Positions 36,810-45,734 of a stretch of 64,000 nucleotides of DNA are shown here, piece after piece (the first letter of the stretch is position 1; every line of letters starts with the position of its first letter). The notes under the pieces are model-generated. The model ran no database searches and was not told the DNA's origin. It saw only the letters and a list, made by a program, of their open reading frames with translations. The DNA lies in contig JARGPH010000003.1 in the NCBI GenBank assembly GCA_029213065.1, positions 145,356-209,355 of the forward strand, given 5' to 3'. Source of the stretch: Verrucomicrobiales bacterium. Lineage in GTDB: Bacteria; Verrucomicrobiota; Verrucomicrobiia; Verrucomicrobiales; DEV007. Made by a program: the position numbers and the translations under genes.

Positions 36810-37128
36810 CCCTTAAACTATGGATTACCCCTTACTGAAAATCAAATAAAAACCATAAATTCTATACTATTTGTAAAATCAGGGTTTGTTGACAGTTTCA
36901 GGGGTGTGATTCAGCCGTTTAGCGAAGTGCGGTCACCGTTGAATCGTCTGCCGCGTTGCCGGGAGTAACAGGTTTTCACCCCGTTTTCCGTGTATTCCGT
37001 CGAGGAACCGGCAACTTGCGATTGCAAGGGGAGCATTTTGCCAGATAATGGCGCGAGATAGATGGCGAACCCGGTTATGAAGCCCTCACAGCCGGGGATT
37101 CAGCCGGAGTGCACCATCTTGTCGAAGG
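36810..37128. other. Intergenic region upstream of the hybrid kinase and tRNA-Val
   Basis: About 320 bases. The left part (36830-36890) is AT-rich and probably holds the minus-strand kinase promoter. The right part has a likely tRNA promoter: TTGCAA (37022-37027), 16-base spacer, GATAAT (37044-37049). A 5-bp inverted repeat CTTGC/GCAAG overlaps the -35. No ORF here looks real. Confidence 0.5.
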
Positions 37129-37203
37129 GCGCGATTAGCTCAGGGGTAGAGCACCTGCTTCACACGCAGGGAGTCGCTGGTTCAAATCCAGCATCGCGCA
37201 CCA
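37129..37203 (+). tRNA. tRNA-Val (anticodon CAC)
   Basis: 75 bases with encoded CCA. The acceptor stem GCGCGAT (37129-37135) pairs with ATCGCGC (37193-37199), followed by discriminator A and CCA. The anticodon arm CCTGC-TTCACAC-GCAGG gives anticodon CAC, which reads GUG valine codons. The T arm has GGTTCAAATCC. No duplicated 3' end was seen nearby, so there is no sign that it serves as an integration site. Confidence 0.96.
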
Positions 37204-37235
37204 TTTTGCATCGGGAGGACTTCCCCCCGGCAATC

Positions 37236-37457
37236 TCAGTTCTGCCCGTGAACGACAGGGCAGGGGACTTCACCCATTCCGAGAAGGATGTGAGCGAGGC
37301 CGGGATGAAATTCGATGATATCTTCAGCGAGGCTGCGGAGGCTCTCTTCAAACGCTTCCTTTAGTTCCGGGTCGTCCAGCATCGCCTGAGCGGGTGACCC
37401 TGCGGCTGATTCTAATAATGCGAGAGCGTCGCTGTCGTTGGAGTCCTGAAGATACAT
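37236..37457 (-). CDS. Small hypothetical protein
   Basis: 73 residues, acidic in its first half, with a predicted helical stretch around DDPELKEAFEESL and no signal peptide. No family recognised. It lies 35 bases downstream of the ribbon-helix-helix-like gene in the same orientation, so a two-gene unit is possible. The start lacks a Shine-Dalgarno sequence. Could be a spurious frame, since it is short and lies next to a tRNA. Confidence 0.4.
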   Translation of the reverse strand: MYLQDSNDSDALALLESAAGSPAQAMLDDPELKEAFEESLRSLAEDIIEFHPGLAHILLGMGEVPCPVVHGQN

Positions 37458-37492
37458 GTGTTGGAGGGGTGTAGTCGGTTCAATTTACTATC

Positions 37493-37699
37493 CTATTTTG
37501 CCTGATTAAACTGAGGTGAGGGTGCCTGGCCGTCTCTCTGGAGATCCCTGATTTTTTCCTTCAGTAAAACGAGTGCCGTATCGGCAGCGTTTTTACCGTA
37601 GAAGCCCGATCTCGACAGCTCTTCGAGCAGCTCTTTCACCTGGGGTGTGGCAGAAAGAGTGATCTGAACCGTCTCGGTCGTATTTTTAGGTCTCGCCAT
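37493..37699 (-). CDS. Small ribbon-helix-helix-like protein
   Basis: 68 residues starting MARPKNTTETVQITLS, a basic N-terminus leading into a strand, then LLEELSRSGFYGKNAADTALVLLKEKI as two helices with a turn. This is the layout of CopG/Arc-type ribbon-helix-helix DNA-binding proteins. A palindrome lies about 100 bases in front of its start (37803-37817), midway to msrA, and may be its operator. It could also be an antitoxin-like protein, but no toxin is recognisable next to it. Confidence 0.6.
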   Translation of the reverse strand: MARPKNTTETVQITLSATPQVKELLEELSRSGFYGKNAADTALVLLKEKIRDLQRDGQAPSPQFNQAK

Positions 37700-37802
37700 T
37701 TAATCGCGTAAAATGGAATAACAATGGCATTTTTATAGGGTTTTAATGGCACAAGTCAACGAATTTGGAATTTTTTCTGTTTTTTTGTTGCTTTTGTAAT
37801 TT

Positions 37803-37817
37803 TTGAACACTGTTCAA
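37803..37817. promoter_or_regulatory. Palindromic operator candidate between divergent genes
   Basis: TTGAACA-C-TGTTCAA, a perfect 7-bp inverted repeat around one base, in an AT-rich region. It is about 103 bases from the start of the ribbon-helix-helix-like gene and 106 from msrA, so it could control either. The arrangement (3-base gap between GAAC and GTTC) does not fit the 4-base-spaced LexA boxes. Confidence 0.5.
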
Positions 37818-37922
37818 TTTAACTATTTCTCTTTTGATGGAATTGGAGGCGTCACGTGATGCGGTCTCTTCAGGGGAGGCAAAGCGATTGCGCTTTTGCG
37901 GAGAAAAGGGCATCGTGCAGAG

Positions 37923-38726
37923 ATGAAGCAAAAAGGCATGACTCAGTTTTCTTTTATCCTCGCGATTACCTTCGGATTTGCGGTTCTGTTTACCGGTTGC
38001 AATGAGAAGGAAGCGGAAGGGGATGCACCGGCGCCTGAAGTGGAAACAAGCGCGCCTGCTGCACCGGCGAAGGACGAACCGCCAAAAGTTGAGCCGGCGA
38101 AGCCAGCTCCGGAAGTTTCGAAGGCTCCGGAGTCTCCTGAGCCTGCTGCGGAAAGCGAAGCGGCTGTTCCCGAACAAGTTCCTATGAAGAAAGGCAAAAC
38201 AGTAGAATCAGGTAAAGAGCTGGCGACTCTTGGAGGCGGGTGCTTCTGGTGTACCGAAGCGGTTATGGAGCGACTCGAAGGCGTCTCCGATGTGGTTTCC
38301 GGTTACATGGGAGGGCATGTCGAGAATCCTTCGTATGAGCAGGTCTGCACGAAGACAACCGGGCACGCGGAGGTGATTCAAATCACCTTTGATCCCGCTG
38401 TGATTACATTTGATGAGATTCTCGACGTCTTCTGGCAGGCGCACGACCCGACCACTCTCAACCAGCAGGGCGCTGATCGCGGTCCTCAGTATCGTTCCGT
38501 GATTTACTACCACTCCGCCGCTCAGAAAGATGCCGCTGAAAAATCGATGGCGAAACTGGATGAGAGCGGAAAGTATCCCGACCCCGCCGTCACTGAAATA
38601 TCAAAGGCCGATACCTTCTGGGTCGCTGAGGACGGTCATCAGGATTACTACGAGCTCAATAAAGACACGAATCCTTATTGCCGGGTGGTCATCTCCCCCA
38701 AGCTGAAGAAGCTGGGAATGGAGTAG
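37923..38726 (+). CDS. msrA: Lipoprotein peptide methionine-S-sulfoxide reductase
   Basis: Reduces Met-S-sulfoxide in proteins. 267 residues from the ATG at 37923. A lipoprotein signal peptide ends in the lipobox LFTGC, so it should be anchored in a membrane facing the periplasm. About 75 residues of Pro/Ala/Glu/Lys-rich linker follow. The MsrA domain has the catalytic GCFWCTE and the usual SGYMGGHVENPSYEQVC, GHAEVIQITFDP and NQQGADRGPQYRS blocks. There is no fused MsrB. A role in repairing oxidised envelope proteins is inferred. Confidence 0.93.
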   Translation: MKQKGMTQFSFILAITFGFAVLFTGCNEKEAEGDAPAPEVETSAPAAPAKDEPPKVEPAKPAPEVSKAPESPEPAAESEAAVPEQVPMKKGKTVESGKELATLGGGCFWCTEAVMERLEGVSDVVSGYMGGHVENPSYEQVCTKTTGHAEVIQITFDPAVITFDEILDVFWQAHDPTTLNQQGADRGPQYRSVIYYHSAAQKDAAEKSMAKLDESGKYPDPAVTEISKADTFWVAEDGHQDYYELNKDTNPYCRVVISPKLKKLGME

Positions 38727-38771
38727 TAGGGGAGGGGGAGTTGTCCCTTCAAAAACGGAGCGAGCTGGCGA

Positions 38772-39761
38772 TCAGCGCTGCGCCACCTCGTTTTCGGTCT
38801 CTTCTTTGATCACGACATTCTCGTTTTCAAGTTGAAGGGCCTTTGATTCAAATTCCCACAGCAACCGGGGCGAACTCGTGATGACGATGCGATCTTTTTC
38901 CCGTTCTGCGTCCAGTTCAGTGAGATGGGGATAGAGGCTCTGAATCGCATTTCGAATCGGAGCCGCATCACGTGAGCCAACCGGCGCTCCGGGGTAGTGT
39001 GCATCGATCTTCTCGGATTCGGTCACGGCGGTGATGATAAAGAGCTCTTCTCCCTTTTTGAGGCGTTCTTTTACATCGGCGAGCTGGTTCTGCAGTTTCT
39101 TTCGCTGTTCAGTGGATGAGATTGCGCCTCCTGTATCGCCCGTGGCCAGTTTCTCGAGAAAGAGTTCGTAGCGTTCTGATTCGACTTCTCGGATGTGCGT
39201 TTTGACATCGAGCGCTACGCTGCGGGTTGGGAGCTCCACATCGGCAGGGGTCTGAGAGCGGAGCGTGTCGATTTCCTGCTGCGAGAAGGTGACGGGAAAG
39301 CGTCTTGATGTGTGAGTGGCAATTTGAGAGAGAATTGAACTTCTCTCCGTCGAAGGAATTTCGTCCGAGAGGCTGAGCGCTTTGTTGAGAACGGGCCCCA
39401 TACTCTCGCTGTAAATATCTCCGGGATTGACCGAGGCGGGGTTCCTGCCGTTCGTCGCCCATTTCTTGACAGGATCAAAGGTGACAGGCTCCGGCTTGGC
39501 TTCTGATTCGCCATCGATGAATCCTTCCAGCGAGGTGAATTCGAGGTCGGGGGCATCCGAATCGACGACCGGTAGATTTGAATTAGGATCGTCGGCGATG
39601 TCTTTGAGCTCGGCGATCGTCTCTTCGTTCAGTTCATTCCCTTCGCTCAGTTTGCCAAGTATACTGGAATCTGCGTCCGTGTTCTTCTTTGTCGCGTTGG
39701 CGCAGGAAGAGGCGCCAAGGCTCACCGCCAGAGCCAGCGTGAGAAGAAGAACAGATTTCAT
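38772..39761 (-). CDS. Lipoprotein of unknown function
   Basis: 329 residues. The signal peptide has a lipobox-like LGASSC, so lipidation is likely. The mature part is acidic at first, then has mixed helices with a long charged stretch (EQRKKLQNQLADVKERLKK). No enzyme motif or known family was recognised. It is convergent with msrA. The 190 bases upstream are AT-rich and end before the sialidase operon on the other strand. Confidence 0.65.
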   Translation of the reverse strand: MKSVLLLTLALAVSLGASSCANATKKNTDADSSILGKLSEGNELNEETIAELKDIADDPNSNLPVVDSDAPDLEFTSLEGFIDGESEAKPEPVTFDPVKKWATNGRNPASVNPGDIYSESMGPVLNKALSLSDEIPSTERSSILSQIATHTSRRFPVTFSQQEIDTLRSQTPADVELPTRSVALDVKTHIREVESERYELFLEKLATGDTGGAISSTEQRKKLQNQLADVKERLKKGEELFIITAVTESEKIDAHYPGAPVGSRDAAPIRNAIQSLYPHLTELDAEREKDRIVITSSPRLLWEFESKALQLENENVVIKEETENEVAQR

Positions 39762-39950
39762 ATAAGATGCGGTTAGAAATTTAAGAAGTCTTAATAATTA
39801 ACCTCAGATAAACATATTTATCATAATTGTCAATCTTATTGGTTGGTAAACAAGGTGGGAAGGAGGGCTCTTGCGACTTGACCCGGAAGGGGGAACGACG
39901 TTTCATGATCCTCTGGTTTTCTGCCAGCTTTCTGCCCAGTTTTGCCCCCT

Positions 39951-41126
39951 ATGCCATCCCCGGAAATTCAACCATCGCGTTTCAAGGTGATGCTCTGTCT
40001 GGTCCTCTGGGTCGTGGCGTCAGGTGGAGCGGCCTACCAGTTGAACCTGAGGAGAGCCGCTGCGGTGATTCCTGATTCGCCCGCGGTGGCGGCTGCGATG
40101 ACCTCACGGCAGCCGCTCACCCATAAGGTTTCGGTTCCCTCACCGGTTCCTTCAGTTCATGCCGCCACTGCGATTGAAATGGGCGATGGAACGCTTCAGG
40201 CTTTCTGGTTCGGCGGGGCGAGAGAGGGTGCCAAAGACGTCAGTATCTGGGGTTCGATTTATGATGGCAAAACGTGGAGCAAGCCTGCCATTGTGGTAAG
40301 TCGTGACACCATCGCTCAGGGTACGGGACGGTATATCCGAAAGCTCGGTAATCCCGTCGCCGTCAGGGTGGGGGAAGAAGTGCATCTCTATGTCGTCAGC
40401 GTTTCGGTGGGTGGCTGGAGTGGTAGCGCGCTGAATCGTGTTGTTCTCGATCGTGACTGGAACCGGGTGGGACGAACCGGACGGCTCGTCGGTAATCCGC
40501 TTTTGAATTTGGGAACCCTTATCCGGGCGGCCCCGTATCAGCTCGAAGGCGGTGATCTCGTTTTCCCTGCCTATCATGAGATGATGGAGAAATTCCCTCA
40601 GATGCTTCGGGTGCGCTCAGATGGCCGGGTCGTTGACCGGATTTCAGTTCCTGTGGATGAAGATCTTTTCCAACCCTGGGCATTGGTTCCTGAAGCGGGT
40701 GCAGTTGAGCTGTTTCTGAGGCGGGGGGCTGACGTGGCTCCCGAAGTGCACGTCAGTGATTCGCGGGATCACGGGGAAACATGGAACGAAGCAAGGGAGA
40801 TTGGTTTGCCGAATCCGAATGCGGGGATCAGCGCGGTGGGAATGGATGATGGGTCCGTTCTCCTCGCTGCCAATCCCGACGAAGGGGGGCGTGGCAATCT
40901 CACTCTTTTTCGAGCTCCGGAGATAACCGGCCCCTGGAAACCGGTTTACAAGGTGGACACTGAGAAACGCGAGGATGATGAAAAGGATATTGAACAGATC
41001 GAGTATTCCTATCCCTGGCTCATGAAGACGAGCGATGGATTGATTCACCTTTTCTATACCTGGAATCGAACTCAGATCCGGCATCTCCAGATTTCTCAGC
41101 AGAATTTAGAGGGAGGTGAGCAATGA
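39951..41126 (+). CDS. Sialidase-fold (BNR/exo-alpha-sialidase-like) protein
   Basis: 391 residues from the ATG at 39951 (TTG 39942 possible). An N-terminal membrane helix (about 16-35) is followed by a six-bladed sialidase-like propeller: HAATAIEMGDGTLQAFWFGG, then Asp-box-like strands such as SDSRDHGETWNEA, and DGLIHLFYTWNRTQIRHL near the end. This is the layout of bacterial exo-alpha-sialidase-like proteins. The substrate could be sialic acid or another sugar, and activity is unproven. Its stop overlaps the next gene by 4 bases. Confidence 0.82.
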   Translation: MPSPEIQPSRFKVMLCLVLWVVASGGAAYQLNLRRAAAVIPDSPAVAAAMTSRQPLTHKVSVPSPVPSVHAATAIEMGDGTLQAFWFGGAREGAKDVSIWGSIYDGKTWSKPAIVVSRDTIAQGTGRYIRKLGNPVAVRVGEEVHLYVVSVSVGGWSGSALNRVVLDRDWNRVGRTGRLVGNPLLNLGTLIRAAPYQLEGGDLVFPAYHEMMEKFPQMLRVRSDGRVVDRISVPVDEDLFQPWALVPEAGAVELFLRRGADVAPEVHVSDSRDHGETWNEAREIGLPNPNAGISAVGMDDGSVLLAANPDEGGRGNLTLFRAPEITGPWKPVYKVDTEKREDDEKDIEQIEYSYPWLMKTSDGLIHLFYTWNRTQIRHLQISQQNLEGGEQ

Positions 41127-41740
41127 TTTCACAGGTCGTTTCCGAGGTCGGGCATATTCTTCTTACCGTCAGTGTTTTGGCCTGGTTAGGGCGATTGCTG
41201 TTCCGTTCTAATCGGGGAGCTGTGATTGGTTTTGCGATCGGGGCGGTTCTTTCGGTGCTGCCGATGGAGTATTCCCCGCAGTTTTATACCCGCAGTGTTT
41301 TAGGTGATCTCAGTGTTCTCTCGTGGGTCTTTCTTGTTCACCTGCTCTCTCGCAGTGTCTACGGAGTGAGCCTTATTTCACAGGGGCAGGGGCGCGTTAT
41401 CTCGCTGATCGCTGTCGTTGGAGGCTTACTTATTTATCCCGCTTCACTGGGAGCGCCGTGGCCTGATTTTTACCGTTTGGGGTTCGACTCCGCTTTTCTT
41501 ATTTCCGCCTTCGCCGTCGCCGCTTTCGTCTTTATTTTCAGAGGGCGTTTTGTCGTTGCTCTCTGGTTGTTGTTGGCGCTGACCGGTTACGGGTTTTGCC
41601 TGCTCGAGTCGCTCAATTTCTGGGATTGTCTTTTCGACTACCCATCCTTTGTCGTCGCTTCGGGGATTCTGCTCCGCTGGTGTATTGCCCGGTCGCGACG
41701 AAATCGTAAATCTGAAACAGAATTGAAAACAGAATCATGA
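41123..41740 (+). CDS. Polytopic membrane protein of unknown function
   Basis: 205 residues with about six membrane helices and little soluble sequence; the C-terminal tail is basic then acidic (RSRRNRKSETELKTES). No family recognised. ATGA overlaps on both sides couple it to the sialidase-like and LamG genes, so the three products are likely made together. An accessory role for the neighbouring surface proteins is an inference. Confidence 0.72.
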   Translation: MISQVVSEVGHILLTVSVLAWLGRLLFRSNRGAVIGFAIGAVLSVLPMEYSPQFYTRSVLGDLSVLSWVFLVHLLSRSVYGVSLISQGQGRVISLIAVVGGLLIYPASLGAPWPDFYRLGFDSAFLISAFAVAAFVFIFRGRFVVALWLLLALTGYGFCLLESLNFWDCLFDYPSFVVASGILLRWCIARSRRNRKSETELKTES

Positions 41741-42555
41741 AACTATTTCACACGCTGATAATCAGTCTGGTGATGTCCTCCGGGGCGCTTTTGGCAGATG
41801 AGGAGGCCGCTGCTATTTCCGACCTCGTTTGTCTTTGGCATTTTAACGAAGAAGCGGGAGGGAAGCGCGTTTCCGGAGGAAAAGAGAATTACGCTCTCGA
41901 AGAGGTAAACGGACCCATCAAGCGTGTCGAAGGGCGCGAAGAAGGGGGGCACGCGGTGAAAATTGAGGCAGGACAGTATTTTCGGATCACGGATGGGGAT
42001 TTTGAAGCGATCGACTTTCACGGGCCGGATGCGCAATTGTCTGTCGTCGCATGGGTTCGTCGTCGTGCCGCTTCGCATTGGCAGGCGGTCGCGGGGATTT
42101 GGAATGAGACACAGAAAAAGCGTCAGTATTGCCTCTTTCTCAATGCCACGACCCGCTCCGATTCCCGCACGATGACGCGCTCTGCGACGAAGGATGAAAT
42201 CCACGGGCATGTCTCCGATGTCGGCGGTCCCACCGAGGGAAAGCCCTTTTGTATTACCTACAGTTCCAGCGGAACGAAAGTTCCTCTGGATGAGTGGACC
42301 CTCGTGGCGATGACCTTCGATGGAAAGGCCAGCCGGGTTTATGTGAACGGGACTTTCGTCGCGGAAGAAGGCTACAATCCTTATCCGTTGAAGGGGCCGA
42401 TGTTCAACGGCGATGCTGAGTTTACGGTCGGTGCCGTCGACCGCGGAGGGGAGATCGGAAACTACCTCAACGGCGAAATCGACGAACTTGCAATCTACTC
42501 GCGTGCTCTCACAGAGGAGGAGTTACAGAAACTGGCGGCCTCTTCTGAGAAGTAG
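41737..42555 (+). CDS. Secreted LamG/concanavalin A-like domain protein
   Basis: 272 residues with a signal peptide (cleavage near LLADEEA). One LamG/jelly-roll domain fills the rest: DLVCLWHFNEEAGGKR at the start, LSVVAWVRRRA in the middle, WTLVAMTFDGKASRVYVNG, and GEIDELAIYSRALTEEE at the end. These domains usually bind sugars or act as adhesion modules in Verrucomicrobia and Planctomycetes. Last gene of the coupled three-gene operon. 44 bases later xylB begins. Confidence 0.85.
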   Translation: MKLFHTLIISLVMSSGALLADEEAAAISDLVCLWHFNEEAGGKRVSGGKENYALEEVNGPIKRVEGREEGGHAVKIEAGQYFRITDGDFEAIDFHGPDAQLSVVAWVRRRAASHWQAVAGIWNETQKKRQYCLFLNATTRSDSRTMTRSATKDEIHGHVSDVGGPTEGKPFCITYSSSGTKVPLDEWTLVAMTFDGKASRVYVNGTFVAEEGYNPYPLKGPMFNGDAEFTVGAVDRGGEIGNYLNGEIDELAIYSRALTEEELQKLAASSEK

Positions 42556-42599
42556 GATCTGAGCTTGCTTGCCGTCCTAAATACCGCTAGCGATAAGCT

Positions 42600-44084
42600 A
42601 TGTTCTACATTGGAATCGACAGTGGCACACAGAGCACCAAGGCGGTGGTGCTGGATTTTGAAAGCGGTGAGATCGTCGCTGATGCTTCGCAGGCTTACGG
42701 CCTGATCCCGAATTTACCGGCGGGACATCTTGAGCAGAATCCGGGTGACTGGATTGATGCCGTCAAAAACACCATTTCCAGCTGTCTCGAACAACTCGGT
42801 GACCGCCGCAGCGAAGTTCGCGGAATCGGTGTGAGCGGCCAGCAGCACGGGCTCGTTGTTCTCGATCAAAATGATGAAGTGGTTCGCCCCGCCAAGCTTT
42901 GGTGCGACACTTCGACGACAGCGCAGTGCGACCAGTTTGCAGAAGCATTCGGTGGAACTGCCGGGCTGATTGAGAAAGCCGGCAACGCGATGCTGAGCGG
43001 CTACACGATTCCCAAGTTGCTCTGGCTGAAGCAGAACGAACCGGATCAGTTTGCAAAAGTGAAGTCCGTTCTCCTGCCTCACGATTACATCAATTTTTGG
43101 CTCACCGGCGTGAAGCGGATGGAGTTCGGCGACGCCTCGGGAATGGGGATTCTTAACGTGCGGACGCGTCAGTGGGATAATGATCTTATCGATTTCGTCG
43201 ATCCCCGGGTTCACGAAATGTTGCCGGAACTGGGCTCTTCCAACGTTGCGCACGGCACGGTCCGTAGCGATCTCGCTTCTGGGTGGGGCCTCGGTAGTGA
43301 CGTCGTTGTCAGCGCCGGTGGCGGAGACAACATGATGGGTGCGATCGGAACCGGGAATATCTCCAATGGAATCATCACCGCGAGTTTCGGCACCTCCGGG
43401 ACGCTCTACGGTTGCGCCGAAAAACCTATCATTGACCCTAACGGGGAGATTGCCGCCTTTTGCGACAGCACCGATCACTGGCTCCCATTGGCCTGCACCA
43501 TGAACGTGACCGTCGTCACCGAGCAGGTTCGCGGATGGTTTGGCTGGGACCTTGCCGAATTGGAAAAGCAGGTCGACAGCGTGCCCGCCGGAGCCGGTGG
43601 TGTCAGTTTTCTCCCTTTCCTCAATGGTGAGCGGACCCCGAACCTTCCCGATGGAACAGGTGTCATTCAAGGACTGAACTGTTCATCAGGAACGCCGGCC
43701 CACCTTGCGCGGGCTGCGATGGAGGGCGCGACGCTCGGCCTTGCCTATGGCCTGAGGCGCTTCGATGCGCTCGGTCTCACTCCGGGCGAGATTCGACTTA
43801 CGGGGGGCGGTTCGAAAAGCAGTGTCTGGCGTCAGATGGCCGCCGACGTTTTTGGTGTTCCTGTCGTCGGTCTCGCCACCGCTGAGGGGGCCGGACTGGG
43901 TGGCGCGATACAGGCGGCTCACGCCGATGGAAAGGGAAGTTACTCTGATCTTTGCGAGCGCTTTGTTTCGCTCGACGAATCGACCCGCTGCGTCCCGAAT
44001 CCTGATCTCGTTCCCCTTTACCGGGACAGCCTCGACCGCCAGATTAAGCTGACGGAAGTGCTCAAGGCGGCTGATTTACTCTAG
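42600..44084 (+). CDS. xylB: Xylulokinase
   Basis: FGGY-family sugar kinase that phosphorylates D-xylulose. 494 residues, close to the usual length. GIDSGTQSTKAVV (phosphate 1), GVSGQQHGLVVLD (sugar-binding Gln/His typical of XylB), LLPHDYINFWLTG, SAGGGDNMMGAIGTG and the second ATP-binding GGGSKSSVWRQM are all visible. No xylA is present in the window, so the xylose pathway may be completed elsewhere. Confidence 0.92.
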   Translation: MFYIGIDSGTQSTKAVVLDFESGEIVADASQAYGLIPNLPAGHLEQNPGDWIDAVKNTISSCLEQLGDRRSEVRGIGVSGQQHGLVVLDQNDEVVRPAKLWCDTSTTAQCDQFAEAFGGTAGLIEKAGNAMLSGYTIPKLLWLKQNEPDQFAKVKSVLLPHDYINFWLTGVKRMEFGDASGMGILNVRTRQWDNDLIDFVDPRVHEMLPELGSSNVAHGTVRSDLASGWGLGSDVVVSAGGGDNMMGAIGTGNISNGIITASFGTSGTLYGCAEKPIIDPNGEIAAFCDSTDHWLPLACTMNVTVVTEQVRGWFGWDLAELEKQVDSVPAGAGGVSFLPFLNGERTPNLPDGTGVIQGLNCSSGTPAHLARAAMEGATLGLAYGLRRFDALGLTPGEIRLTGGGSKSSVWRQMAADVFGVPVVGLATAEGAGLGGAIQAAHADGKGSYSDLCERFVSLDESTRCVPNPDLVPLYRDSLDRQIKLTEVLKAADLL

Positions 44085-44093
44085 TTGACCACG

Positions 44094-44768
44094 ATGCCGG
44101 AGCTCCCCAAGAAGGCCCTCGAGATGACCAATTTGTCGCCAAAGGCGCGACGGATTGGCTGGGCGGCGGCCGCTTTGATCAGGCTGTTCTCACTGACCTT
44201 CCGCTGGCGCCTGCATGACCGTGCCGGCATTACGGAGAAGGAGCCAGATAAGCCGATGATCTGGATTTTCTGGCACAATCGCATCTTCGCTCTGCCGACC
44301 GCTTATAAAAAATACATGAGCTCCCGGAAAGGGGCCATCCTCACGAGTGCCAGTAATGATGGCGCGATCATCGCGGCGACGGTCGCCAAATTCGGATGCA
44401 GTGCGGTGCGAGGGTCTTCCTCCCGACGCGGTGCCGCTGCCTTTCTCGGGCTGCTGGGATGGCTCAAGGATGGCTTTGACATTGCGATTGTTCCCGACGG
44501 GCCCCGCGGTCCGCGCTACCGGCTCGGGCCGGGGGTGGTCAAGCTGGCGGGAATGACCGACGCGCTGATTCTTCCGATTCGACTCGAATACCGATCGAAG
44601 TGGGTTTTTAAAAGCTGGGATTTGTTCCAGTTGCCGAAGCCGTTCAGCGTTGTAGATGTCTACTTCGAACCCTGCGAGAGCGTGCCGGCTGATTTAGATG
44701 ATGACGCGTTCGAACTCGAGCGGCAGAGAATTGAAAAGATTTTAAATCCACACGATGAAACTGATTGA
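44094..44768 (+). CDS. Lysophospholipid acyltransferase family protein (DUF374)
   Basis: 224 residues from the ATG at 44094 (TTG 44085 also possible). [13 protein letters not shown] contains the acyltransferase His, and [10 protein letters not shown] is the DUF374 signature. One N-terminal membrane-associated helix. The family is linked to lipid A or glycolipid acylation in the inner membrane; the acceptor here is unknown. It overlaps folD by 14 bases. Confidence 0.83.
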   Translation: MPELPKKALEMTNLSPKARRIGWAAAALIRLFSLTFRWRLHDRAGITEKEPDKPMIWIFWHNRIFALPTAYKKYMSSRKGAILTSASNDGAIIAATVAKFGCSAVRGSSSRRGAAAFLGLLGWLKDGFDIAIVPDGPRGPRYRLGPGVVKLAGMTDALILPIRLEYRSKWVFKSWDLFQLPKPFSVVDVYFEPCESVPADLDDDAFELERQRIEKILNPHDETD

Positions 44769-45636
44769 AGGAAAACCCATTGCCGAGGCTGTCTATCGCG
44801 AATGCCTCGAGACATTCGCGATGCTGAAAGAGGCCGGGCACGTTCCCGGTCTTGCCGTTGTTCTCGTCGGCGAAGATCCCGCATCAAAGGCCTACGTTGG
44901 CTCGAAAGAGCGAAAGTGTCAGGAACTGGGAATGCACTCGGTGAAAATCGAAAAGCCTGCTGAAACAACACAGGAGGAGCTCCTCGCCGTGATTGACGAG
45001 CTCAACGCGGACGACTCCATTCACGGCATTCTCGTTCAGTTGCCGCTCCCGAAACACCTCAACGAAGATGAAGTTATCATGCGGATCGACCCCGCGAAGG
45101 ATGTCGACGGGCTCCACCCGGTGAACATCGGCAAGCTCGCGATGGACGATCCAAGCGGCTTTGCACCCTGCACTCCGAGTGGCTGCCAACGCATGCTCAT
45201 CGAGATGGGGATCGAGACCTCCGGTAAGAATGTCGTCATCGTCGGTCGGAGCCTTCTCGTTGGAAAGAGCCTCGCGCTTCTCATGATGGGCAAAGGAGAG
45301 GGCGGAAATGCCACCGTAACCGTCGCTCATTCGCGAACCAGAGACCTCGAAGCGCTCACGCGGAGCGCAGATATTCTCGTCGCAGCGATCGGGATACCGA
45401 AGTTCATCGGACCTGATCACGTCAGAGAAGGGGCCGTCGTCATCGATGTGGGCATTAACCGGATCGTAGATGCCTCAGCGAAGAACGGCAGTCGACTCGT
45501 GGGAGATGTTGATTTTGATGCGGTTGCAGAGAGGTGCGAGGCAATTACACCTGTCCCGGGTGGAGTGGGGCGCATGACCATTGCGATGCTGATGGCCAAC
45601 ACAATCCGTGCCTGCCGACTCAGGGCGGGGCTTTGA
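44755..45636 (+). CDS. folD: Methylenetetrahydrofolate dehydrogenase / cyclohydrolase
   Basis: 293 residues, usual length. Interconverts methylene-, methenyl- and 10-formyl-tetrahydrofolate. The catalytic region [12 protein letters not shown] holds the key Tyr and Lys. [17 protein letters not shown], the NAD(P) loop [14 protein letters not shown] and [11 protein letters not shown] follow in order. It starts inside the acyltransferase gene (14-base overlap). Confidence 0.96.
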   Translation: MKLIEGKPIAEAVYRECLETFAMLKEAGHVPGLAVVLVGEDPASKAYVGSKERKCQELGMHSVKIEKPAETTQEELLAVIDELNADDSIHGILVQLPLPKHLNEDEVIMRIDPAKDVDGLHPVNIGKLAMDDPSGFAPCTPSGCQRMLIEMGIETSGKNVVIVGRSLLVGKSLALLMMGKGEGGNATVTVAHSRTRDLEALTRSADILVAAIGIPKFIGPDHVREGAVVIDVGINRIVDASAKNGSRLVGDVDFDAVAERCEAITPVPGGVGRMTIAMLMANTIRACRLRAGL

Positions 45637-45734
45637 GGCGCAAAAGAACTGTCAAAAGTCTGATTTTTCCCTAGCCAGTTTACACGATCGAAGCGACCTT
45701 GGCGGAATCGCTCCGACGCGAAACCTGCCATCTG

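Noticed and set aside
37129-37699. Integrated element at tRNA-Val
   Set aside because: No duplicate of the tRNA 3' end, integrase or foreign base composition was noticed next to it.
37803-37817. LexA/SOS box in front of msrA
   Set aside because: The spacing between GAAC and GTTC is three bases, not four, and msrA is not a typical SOS gene.
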